Assembly (NCBI GenBank): GCA_004335835.1
Contig: RWJK01001984.1
Coordinates: forward strand, 78,409 to 142,408
Source of the DNA: Scenedesmus sp. ARA3
Taxonomy: Eukaryota; Chlorophyta; Chlorophyceae; Sphaeropleales; Scenedesmaceae
DNA length: 64,000 nucleotides
Direction: 5' to 3'
The notes beneath the pieces were generated by a model. It ran no database searches and was not told the origin of the DNA. It saw only the letters and a program-made list of their open reading frames with translations. The translations under genes were made by a program, and so were the position numbers. This document shows, piece by piece, positions 22,821 through 34,800 of this stretch (positions are counted from its first letter, which is position 1; each line of letters begins with the position of its first letter).

Positions 22821-25800
22821 TCACCTGCCCGCAGCGCCACCCCATGCCCCAGCTACATTACCCTGCCACATTGCTGGTGGCCCCGCCCCCTGCCAGCCAT
22901 AGCCACCTGCTCCTGCTGGTGGTGGCAGCATCAGCGCAGACCCTGCGCCTGGTGCACCTGCCCCAAAGGCACCAGGAGGCATGCCCGTAGGCGCGCCACC
23001 AGGTGCACCTGCGCCAGCTGTGAGAGATGCTGCGCCATTTGAGCGCGTCATGCCCAGCACCACCGTCTTGACATGCCCCTCCACATCAACCTCGGCAGGC
23101 AGCTGGCTCAGCAGCCCCGCCACCGCCTTGCTGTCACGGTGCAGGCGGCGCGCATAGGGCCGGTACAGTGCCATCACAAACAGCACCATGCAGGCCAGGG
23201 AGATGACCAGCAGGATGATGTGCAGCTGCTTGACAGACTCAAGCCTGCAGAGCAGTAGGCAGGAAAGCACACATGTGGCCGACTCAGTCAAGACACGACA
23301 TGTTAAGCACTGCAACAAATGCTGATCACAATCGCTAGCAGACAGGCCAGGAGGAAGCAGTCTCTGTGCACCACACAGAGACATTGGCTGCCATGTGGTC
23401 ACTTGTGCTGGCGGTTCTGCTTGCTTGCGTTGTTGTTGCTGTGCAGGATGCGAAATTTCGCACCCACCTGCTGATGGTCCAACGCACAAATAGGTTTCCA
23501 GAATCTTTCAGGGCATCAAAGAGATCTGTGGCCACCACCTTGGTACTGTACACGTACCTGCAACAGAACGACACAACAATATCAATCGCAGCAGTTGAAG
23601 TTGATCCTACAAAATAAGCTGCATGTCTGCTTAACTTGGCAGTTTGTGTGCTACAGCTATGCTGGCAACAACGCAACATACTGTGATTCAGTATGTGTGT
23701 GCTGTTGGCTCGCCCACAGGAACTACGTCCTTGCTTGTGCTGCAGATGCTAGTGTGTCTATTGCTGTGAATGCGTCGCTGCAGTGGAGCCGCTGCAGCTG
23801 CTGTGCCTGTCATCAGCCGTACGCAATATTTCCCAAGGCAGCAAAGTCTCAGGACTCACGAGGTGTGGTTCGCAAATGCCAGCTCATCCGGCAGGTTCAC
23901 GAAAATCTGCAGCAACCAGCAGCAGGGTGTTCACTGTGGAGCCCATGTCCAATGGTGCACAGCACCTATACTATGTGCAAGTGGCTTCAAGGCACACAGC
24001 TTGTTGGCAGAAACTGCATGGGCAGCCTGGTATGCTGTGAGTCACTGTCCCTGCGTACCTCCATGTTATCCAAAAACCTGTTCATCATGGCATCAATCCC
24101 TGCAGCAGCAACAACAGAATTGCTCAGCTTTGCGCAGTACATGTATCAAGAATAGTCACCGCCCTGCTGCTGCACCTACCACTGTGTGTGATGGTGTACC
24201 ACTCGCTGTCAGGGGGGTAGCAAGTGCTTTGATTTTTGCGCAGGCAGCGCGTTGTCTTGAAGAAGGCATCTGCAGGTCAGCAGCAAGCGGGCAGCATGCA
24301 ACTGATATCTTGTTGACGTAAAGCATGGTGCATCAAGCCTAGCTGCATGTCGACATTCAGCTAGCAATGTGATGCCAGCAGCCACCATGCAGATCATGTT
24401 GGCAGCATATGGTAAAAGCCCACCTGCTACGTCAGCATTGGTCAAGGCAGCCGCTGGGGCCACTGGATTGAAGGTGACTTGGACATCAGCCTGCAGGTGC
24501 AAGGAGTATGTCAGTTACGAGTGATCCTTGCAGATCTGTGCTGTGATTGTATTTACAACAAGGAGCTTACTGTTGCAGGTCAACATGAGGAAGACTCACC
24601 GCAAGCATCATTTTTCCGCCATACAGCAGAGTGTCATACTCCTGCCGCAGCTTCAGCAAGCGTGACCGCAGATTATTTCTGTGGAACTCATTGTCTGCAG
24701 CGTCTGTGCTGAAACCCAGCATGAGGGCTGCTAGCCTGCAGCGTGTTACACGGTACAACACGTGTGCTGACAGGTCAAGGGACGCCAGGGGCCCCTGCGA
24801 ACAGCAACACCAACAGCAATTCTTTGATGTGTGATTTTTGCAAGCATTTGTGATTGCAGCCATAAGCATTCTCAACCATTAAGGCTTCTGGTGGACGTTG
24901 AAAGAGCTGCGCAGAGGTATATGCGGCAGCTGAAGTGGTTCTCACCTGCAGGCCCTTCAGGCTGTTCTGGGACACAGCAAAGATGACGACCACCGCAGCC
25001 ACCCACAGCAGCAGAGGCACCTGCAACCAGAGCAGGCGTGTGCAGCTCATGCATAATCGGTACAGCATTCAAAGTAAACATTGGCTGCTGTAAAAGCTTA
25101 TGCGAGGTTGCCAGGACGAATATGTTACACTAAAGCTTGTGTACAGTGCGCCAGCAACACTTCGACAACCTGAGTAGACAACATCACCTTTGCTTGCCAT
25201 GGAGCAATCAAATGCACAGCTTACAGACAATACGGGTGCTAGCAAGCTGCATCACACCAGTTCCACCAACTGACCATAAACCTCCACAGCACGTTGTTGC
25301 TTGCCAGCAGCTTCTTGCCGTTGCGCTTGAACTTGGGGTCCAGCCAGCCAAACAGCGCCTTGTAGGCGGAGTGGCGCAGCGCGGCAAACCTGCTGACTGG
25401 GGGCTTCTTGGCAGCTGACAGCGCTGCCTTTGCTGTGCTGGACTTGCCCTTGAATTTGCCAGAGGAGCGCCCTGCTGCTTCTGAGCGGCGCTTGCCCTTC
25501 TTTTGCTTGCCTGGTGTGTCAGGCTCGTCTGCATTCTCCTCCGCATCCTCCTCTGAATCATCGCCTGCAGACACGCAGCACCAGGCACACGTGCGCAGGA
25601 ACCTGCTGAAACTTTGCAAATTACGAAATGAGTGATAATGAGACACAGGCATGTTCCCGTTGTTATTGACAAAGCAGCAAGCCTTGCCAAAGCAAACTGC
25701 AGGACAGCTTTGCAGCAAGGTGCAGCCTGCACGTATACCCCACCATCGCCGCAAAATCCCAGATCCAGCAGCCCACCTTCAACCACCATGCGCACAGACT

Positions 25801-28800
25801 TCTGCTTCCTCTCTCCGTCAGTGCCTGCCTCATTCCCCACAGCTGGTTCTGCAGCGCTGTTGCCGCCCGCTGCTGCCTCTGCCAGCTCCATGTCATCCTC
25901 GTCCACCTCCTCTCTGCTGTCGTCGTCAACCTGCAGCTGCCGCGCTGCCATGAGCCGCACAGTAGCGCTGGGCAGCGCGAGGAACACGCTGAACAGGCGC
26001 ATGTGGGACACGTTGCAGCGCTGCAGCAGGTAGAACTCGTACGCCATGCAGCCCAGCTGCACCACCAGCGCCTGCGCAGTGTTTTGTACATATTACAGCA
26101 CACATATAGTTGGAGCACTATCATATACCGAACACAGTGCTAGCCGTCATGTCGCAGCTGCAGCATCTTGCCAAAACTACACCAGCAAAACAAGGATTAA
26201 CTGCTCATTCTGCAGCCTCACCTCAACAACAAGCAGAACAATGATGATCTTGGACAGGCTGGTGAGGTCGCGCCATGTGTAATCCACAAAGGTATCCAGG
26301 GCTGTGCAGCAGCAGCAGCAGCAGCATGGCACCCGCTTAGTAGCATGAAGGCAGGGCAGGCATCAACCGCTCGTGTCTTGTGGAGAGCATGGCATCGTGT
26401 ACAATGCTTCCAGCACACAAAGCCAGCAACAATGCAATTTGACATGTCTGCCAGCCAGCAAGTTCTTACTCCAGGCGTAGCCAGTGTACAGAGCGCCAGG
26501 TCCATTGTTGACGACATACTGCCATGCTGAAGAGTTGACCATGCTGCAGGGCAGAACACAACAGAATGTGCTGTAGCGATTGGGACAGCAGGGGCTGCAT
26601 GTGGGCGCCTGACACATTGACAACAACAGCTTCCCTGAAACACAGCCTATTCCAAGGATGATTTGCGATGTGAATACAACATGATGTGTCACGCATATAT
26701 GTGGTGGGGCCAAGCAAGGCAGTGTATGGCATTATACCTGTCTTTCCAGATGTTGCCATGGAAGTACAGCGTCTTGCCAGCATCCACAAACACGTTGCCC
26801 ATCTCCTGCAAAACATGCACACCAGCATAGCAGCATTAGCTCTGGCCTTACAGCATATGCGTATTGAGAGCAAACGTGCCATCAGCATAGTTGGCAATGC
26901 CAGCAGAACCATACATAGTGCCCATCAACTACATGATTATTTAAAAAAACTCACCCACAACGTGCGTGACCCGTTGATTGGCACATTCACTCCAGTGTTC
27001 GTCACAGGGAGAACTAATTGCTCAACAAGAGGCTTGTAGGTCCTGCAGAAGTTGGGTAGCAGTACTCAGCTAAGCCAGGCCGCAACCAACAGTCAGTGAT
27101 GGCAGCAGGTAGCTGTGGTGCTGTGACAAGCACAAGAGAGCGCAGCGGCATACAATGCGGCATGTCTCCTATGCTTGCGCTTTGCAACATACCTAGCTGC
27201 ACAAGCCTGCTGGATGCAAAGCTGTATTATCTGTGCTCGAGGCTGCATTCCTCACCAGTAATCAATAAGCCGCTGGTCCTTGAATGGCTGCAGTGTGGTG
27301 TCTTTGCCGAGGTACAGTATCTGGTGGTAACCACGTGTTAGGTCCACGTTGGACTGCATATACATAAGTGCACGGCAGCAGTTGAGAAGGTCGTAACAGG
27401 AGCAGCAAGAAAGCAATTGGCAGCTAAGACAGCAAGGCATCCAACCAGCAGGAGTTAGGGCGAAAGCTGCAGCATGGAATGGCTCACAAACCTGTAGTTT
27501 GTCGCGGTATGAGACCTTGCTGGCAGCATCACATGCCGCCATGTTCTGGAACTCGTCCATCCAGCACTTCTGCAGCCGCAGCACACAACACCAACCGAGT
27601 ACTGGTTAGGGTGGTATTTCGCTGCAACAAAGGCGCTACAGCAACAGCAATTTTAGATCGTTGCCCGGCTTGAGCTGCCGTCATGAGCATAATCACTGCC
27701 ACACACAAAAACACAGAGCTATGCACTGCACCCACCTGCATGAAGTATGCCCGGAGTGAAGCCTGCTGCGAGGAAGCCAGCAGCTCAGCCATCTGGCTCA
27801 CTGACTCTGCATTTTGGTACCTGCGGTCGACCTCCATGGTGAGCACTGCGAAGCACACCACATGGGCCAGCAGTGCCACGCCCAGCAGCATGAGTGTGCG
27901 GCTCCGCCAAGCAGTGGAGGCCTGCTGGGCTGCTGCGCTCTGCATCATGCGGTTGAGCTTCTTCAACCGCTTGGCGCGCCTGGCAGGCAGTGAAACAAGG
28001 CAGGCAGAGCACACACTAGATTATAAAGGGCAGCGCTGCGCATGACGTGCAAGGCACCGGACTGGGCACTGCATTTTGAAAGTCAGATTAACACAGCAAG
28101 ACTGGCGTGTTGTAAGCTGAACCCTTGCTCACCGCCCTCCTAATCAAACACAGTCCTGCGCACCTTGCGTCAATTGCCAGGTCCTCATCATGGCCCACTC
28201 CTTCTGAGGCGCTGGTCACACTACCAGCAGCTTCGCTGGCGCCATCATTGATGCTAGAAGCGCCACCTGCACTAGCCGACTCAGCCACACTGCCAGGGCC
28301 TGCGCTGCCAGCAGCAGCAGCGCCTCTCAAGTATGGGTGAGCGGCAGCTGGTGTGGCGCAATCATCGTCCTCGCTGCAGCAGCTGGGCTGCTTCTTGCCT
28401 GGATGCATGGCAGCTACTGAGCCAGGATGCCCCTTGCCACTCTGTGCAGCAGCTGCACCCTTGCCATGCTTCGTTGACACATACACAGCAGCCTCGTCAC
28501 CATCCAGCTCATCCTGATCGTCTTCAGACAGCTGGCGGTGTTTGCCCTTGCCAGGTGCACGCTCACCACCATGCCGACGTTGGCCATCTGGTGAGCCCAG
28601 TTGGGATTTGGGCAGCTTGCTGGTCTCCCTCACCCAGTCAGACGTGCGGTTGCTGCAGGTGCAAAACAAATAATGGTTCAACACTGTCGTGTGTGCAGCC
28701 ACACGCAAGCAGACAGCTGTACAGCTGCAGATTGAGCATCATGCATGGACTGACTTCTAGCAGCGGTATTCTATGCAGTACGGCAGTACAACAGAAGCTG

Positions 28801-31800
28801 AAATGCGCAAGGAAGAGGCCGACTGCCATGCTGCAGCACAACTCACAAGGACTCCAATGGCTCTGGAGGACCCCTAGGCCTAGCTGGCAGCCTTGCAGGC
28901 CCGTCCTGGTGCTCCTCATCTGATTCATCGCTGCCATTGCTGTGTCTGCTGTGTGCTGGTGCAGAGTGCTCAACAATAAGCTGTTCTTCTTCTGCCAGTG
29001 CTGCCCTGGCAGCAGTTACAGCAGCTGCTGCCTTGCCCTCCTTGAGCTGCAGCAGGGCTGGCAGGCTGGAGCTGGCGGGCTCGTGCAGCTGCAGTCGCAC
29101 CAGGTAGCGCGTCTTGCTGCCCTGGCTGTACGATAGCGCCTGCAAAGTGTGTGCAGGGGACAAACAGAACCATGGGTATTAGCCTCAACAGCAGGGGCGC
29201 TGCGTTCAACCAGCAGAACCAGTGCAGTGGCTAGTGTGCAGCCACAGAACACGTTCAGCTGTCCAAATGCATGCATTAAGTCATTTACAACCCATAGCCA
29301 GGCAATAGGGGTTGAGCCAGCAGCAACGCTCGCTCACCTGCATCACCATGTGCATGGGCTTGCCATCCGCCAGGTGGCATGCAGTAGCGATGTGCTTCGT
29401 TTGCCCAACACGCGAGGCCCCAGTTCCGCCACCTGCTCCAGCTGCTGTCTTCATGGCGCCTTTCTTGGCTGTTGCAGCTGCTGTCTTGCCAAGCAGATCC
29501 TCGAATGTGGTAGAGGCAGGCAGGCCCACCAGCCTGCATGGCAGACAAGCACAATCTTGGAATTGAAGACAAAGAAAGGGTTTTTAATCTTGTGACAATT
29601 GTGACTGTGACTGAGTAGCGGGAACAGCCGCAAACAGAGGAGGGTGCTACCACTTCAGCTAGCAGTGGTATGCCTAGTATGTTTCAAGCATGTTTAAATG
29701 GAGCAACGTTTGTTGGTCGATGTCTGCTGAGCATGCTCAGGATGTTGAGCATCAAGCTTGTATGTGCTGCTTCAAGTCTCACTTGACAAACGACTTCTTC
29801 AGCATGTGCTTGTGGTTGATGCCAAACATGAGGCCAGCTGCATCATCTGCGTGTGCTATGGTCAGGTGCTTGTCCAGCTCAACAACAGATGACAGAGCAT
29901 CAGCGCGGTACAGAGATACCTGCAGCAGCAGCAGCAGCAGCGGCAGGAGCAGCAGCAGCGTGCACAGTTAGGAGAGGACATGGGGCAGATAAGTGAACAC
30001 TTGTGTGCATGCATTGCGGTGAACAGCTCTATGCATTGGTCCTTTGCTGCCATGAAAGCATAGCGGCAGTCTTACCTGCAGCACAGGCACTGTTTCTGCG
30101 GCAGCCGCATCCTCCAGCAGTTGCTGGGACAGATCTTCGTCTGCTGTGGCTAGTTCAATCTGCATGCAGGCTGCTCGCAGCCTGTCACGCTTCTGCAGCG
30201 CATGCAGCAGATTGCTGGCAGCACCCTGTGTGCAGCAGCAGCAGCAGGGGGTCAGGTTTGTAACAGCTCTTGTGAAGGCAGCCAAGGACAACCAACAAGC
30301 ACCGGCAGCGGACAAACAGTTCAGCACACATACCGAAGAATGCAGCTCTGTGCCTCCCGTCATTGCTGCGGCATGTTCCTTGATGTCCGCTTCATTCTTC
30401 ACCGGGAGGTGCACGCCAACGCGCCAGGAGGCACTGCCGGCATTGGATCTGCCACTGCTACCCGCTCCGGTTTCTTCCATGGCCTGTGCTGCCAGCAGTG
30501 CTAGCAGAGATCCATCCCCTTCAAAGCGATGTCTCCAAACACCAAATATGTCCACTGTGGCAGCCAGGGGCTTCCCCACAAGCTCACTGGGCTCAAAGCC
30601 ATACAGAGCCTTGGGTGCACCTGCAGCAGGTGAATGTCAACAGTATTCTATTGTCTTCTGCCAGACTTTGTGGGCTGCAGCAACAGCCGCATAGGTGCTG
30701 ACAGACCGGCACAACTCAGGCAAGCCCACAATTAGCCAGGAGAGTCATGCAGAACACTGAGGACTGACCTGCGTTGACCTGAAGAATGGTGCCCTTGTGG
30801 TTGACGCTGAGCAGCAGCCGGCGCTGATCCAGGCACGTAGCCTCAGTTGCCTTGGTCACCTGGCAAATGCAAAAGCAGGTGGGAAGTACGCACACCGGTG
30901 ATTTGGCAACCACCATGCAGCTCGACAATCAGGCTGCTGGAAGCTCCAACCCCTGCAGCAGATGTGGCTTCAGGCTGCATGCTATCAGGGCCAGGTCACC
31001 TGTTGTACTTGCCATTGGTAGGTCCCATCACGATACATTGAAGCTGGGTGTACGCACCTGCACAATATGTGTTGCGCGGCCTGATGCTACGTCATCCCTG
31101 GTTGACATCACGAGGGTGACTGGCAGCTTGGAACCATTGGCTGCTAGAATGTGCACCACACCGCCAGCCTGGCAGCTGGATGGGGTAATCCTTCTGGTGG
31201 CATCCTGCAGTGTGCACAGCAGATGCAAGTAAAAAGGTCAGCCATGTCTTGGCTACAGGCACTGCACTGCAAAGGGCACAACTGCGGTTGCTTCATAAGA
31301 CACACCCCTGCTGCTTAGATCAAACGGCACATACCGGGGCGAACCAGGGCTTGTAGAGCTGGCAGGTGGGCTGAGGCAGCAGCGCGCCCAGCTCCATCTT
31401 CAGCAGCGATGCCACCGGGTAGCCCAGCATGGCGGCCAGCTTGTCGGTGGCGTACACCACACGTGCCTTGTGGTCCAGCACGAGCGTGGCAGCAGACTCT
31501 GACAGCACAGCGGCCTGCGGCAGACAGGAGGCACAGCAGGAATGACGCAGATGAAGTGGCAGTGGTGCAATGCAAGCTTTTTTTACTGGCAAACCAGCTT
31601 TTTCAATATATGCTGTGCACATTCACACTGTGGATGTTGCACTTACGTTAAGGGTGATTGTGCGGCAGTCTCCACGGCCATCCAGTGCCCCGCCAAACTC
31701 TATGCTCAGCTCCACATCCACAGGTGGAAGGTAGCTGTGCATGATCTGCGCCCTCAGCTTCATTGACTTCTCTGCATCAGCACCCGCTGTCATGCCTGCG

Positions 31801-34800
31801 ACTGAGGCACTGTTGGCTTCATTGAAGAACCTGCCAGCATGTCAACAAGAAATCATCAGGGAGCACATGGTGCGTCGATGCTGGTGCCAGTGCCACGTCA
31901 AGCAAGTTGTACACCCAGATAGACAACAGGTGATCAGCGGGACAGCATGACCTGCATTTGAAACGTGTGATATGTTCCCTGCATGATTATGAGCAGCTTG
32001 ATGCGACACCACATTGATGTCGCACCTGTTGACGCCCTCCACATCTGTGCACAGGTTGCTGAAAGGCTGCCCCACCAGCTCGAACGCGTCCAAGCCAAAG
32101 CTGTCTGCAGTGCCGCGTTCACAGCACAAGATGATGCCACTGCTGTTGGTCCAGAAGCGCACTACTGCTCTGCCATCACTGATTGCTGGTGGCAGGCGCC
32201 GTATGAGGCCAATGAAAAGCATGTCGGCGCCGACTCCAGACAGTCGGGTTGCACACAGCATTATGGGGAACATGGAGCGATCCTGCAGACAAGTGGCAGC
32301 AGGTACGGCTGTGACTTGGCTGCTGCACTGTGCTGGACAGCCCTGCGCATTGTGCAGGCTGTGAAGACTGGTGCCTTTCTCAGTGAACCATACGCAATCA
32401 GCAGCAGCACTTCAAGCACGTGGTTGTGATGTCTGTTGTCAGAGCAGCGGATGCAGCCCTTCCTGCAGCAGCCGTCTGGTTTGCCTACCTTGTGCAGCGC
32501 CACCATAGAACGCTTCTTGTTGGCTATGTGTGGGATGCCGGTTTGCACAAAGCGCTGCAAGAAGCAGGGACATACAAAGATGCCAGGTCAAGAGGTCTGA
32601 GAGCGCAGTATGTGTGAAGCAGACTTACTGCAACACGCACTTGCACAGCAGTATATGTGCTCTCAGCATGACCACCACCACAGGTAGGTTTTGCACTTGA
32701 ACATTGTGAAACCGACCATAGCCAACTGCATCACCTACCTCCAGGAAGCTGTTGTGGTTGGTGCTGAAGGGTGGCGGCCTGCAGGGCATACCGATGTTGT
32801 GTAGTAAGCAGCACATGAATAGCCAGGCCTAGGTGATGTCAGCTGGGACAACACAAGGGCAGCCACTAGCAGCATTCAATGCTATTCACCTGTGCCTAGA
32901 GCATCTGCTCACTCACATGAGCACAGACACATTCTTGCCTTCCAGCTCTCCATTGTCATAACCAAACATGGTCTGAGCCGGGGCGTTGACCATCAGGATG
33001 ATGCCCTGGGTGTTGATGATCACCAGGCCGTCAATCTTTTCGTCGATGGAGCCAACAGCAGCTGCCAGAGCCTCTCCACCAGGCTGACCTGCTGTCATTG
33101 CCAGCAGGCCTTCACTGGTGCCCTGCTTAAGTGCCTCCTCATAATACTTGGCAGCAGTGCCTGGCTCGTTGCGCACGAACTCAAGGAAGCGGCCATACAC
33201 CTTGAGCACCTTGCCGTTGCCAGGGTAGCGCTCCAAAACGCTACAGCATGAGGCACAATACAAGCAGCAACAATAGTGGGCGACCTGCTGGTGGATCGGC
33301 AACTGCCTGTCTGGTGTACGCCAGTGCCACTCCATTGCCCCAGACTTGCAAGGCAATCACAAGCAGCAGAAGTTGCGCATAAAGAAATGGCAGGGCATCT
33401 TGAGCCATGCATGTTTAAGCTTTAGAGTATATGTAGTGGCAGCTGTGAGCTTTCATCAAGACACTTACCGCCTGTACGTTGCAGTTGCGCGCTGCTCTGT
33501 CTCCTCCATCACCTCCAACTTGCCCTGCACATGTAGGCGGAAGCATCCAAGAAACTGGTCACGCATCAAACTCGGTGCATGTGCTTTGGTCACTACATGT
33601 GAATGAGAGGCACGTGAGCGGCACAATCAAGATGCCACTAGAGAGGACGGCAGCAGATGATGCTTGTGTTGCTCAACAGCACGCATAAACACTCATCCTA
33701 TTCTGCTGCACATGCTCTCAACAAACATTGACTCACCAGCAAGTCCACAAATGCCACAGAGTCCCGCAGCAGGCTGTTCCAGAACTGGCGCTGCGCCATG
33801 AGCGCCAGCTTGTGCGTACGCACACATGCCCTGCAGAAAGCATGAGCACTCAGCAGTCAGAGCGAGCAGTAAGAGCCATGATCAACGGCATGCAGTGCAG
33901 TGGTCAAAGGACGAGTGAATGTTGTCAGCTGCTGGACGCTGACCCCATACCTGTAGTTGCGCTGGAACTCAACATAGCCCAACAGGTCCAGGCCATCGCC
34001 ATCTGCAAGAGCAGGGCAAGCGAACACAGTGGCCGAAGTCATCAGCACATTCATCGTGTACACTGCTGTCGAAAGCACTTGAGTTTGCTGTAAATCACCA
34101 ACATCCCAAAACCAAGCAATCGACTATCATCCAGTCCCAAATTGGTTTAAATTAACCAGGCCCTTGGCAGCCAGCAGCTGGGCAATCTCACCTCTCTTCA
34201 GCGCCTTGGCCAACTGCTGGGCCACAAAGATGTTGTAGTTGTCCAGCAGGCTGGGCTTAGCCTTTATAGCAAGCTGCATTTGAGTTTGCGCCGCCTGGCC
34301 GTCCTTGCGCACTTCAATCAGGAAGTTGGCATGCACCACCAGCAAGGCTGGGTTGTCTGGCATGCGTGCCATGGCACACTGCGGCAGACCACAGCAAGCG
34401 GCAAAGCCTTCAGCTAAGGAATGTGTTGCGCATACGTAGGTGGTCAGCAGCTGGTTCTGATGTGATGCAGCAGTATTGTTACACTTGCAGGAAACCTGCT
34501 GGCTGCAGCACTGCTGCTTCGTACTGTGCCGGAGATCCTTGAAACATTATAGACGTTTGCAGCGTTGCTGTTGCTGCTGCTGCATTGCCATCCATGCTGC
34601 GCCAACACATGACAAAACAGATAAAGCGGCAGCAGCAGCAGCCGTTTTCTTACCTTCAGCACAAACTCCCCAAACTCTGCTGCCTGTGGGTCTGGCACCC
34701 CATCCTCATCCCACACGCGCATTTCGCGCAGCACCAGGGACACCTGCTCAACGTCCTTCCACCTGTGGACGGTTTTCAGATCCTTCATCATTGAGACCGC

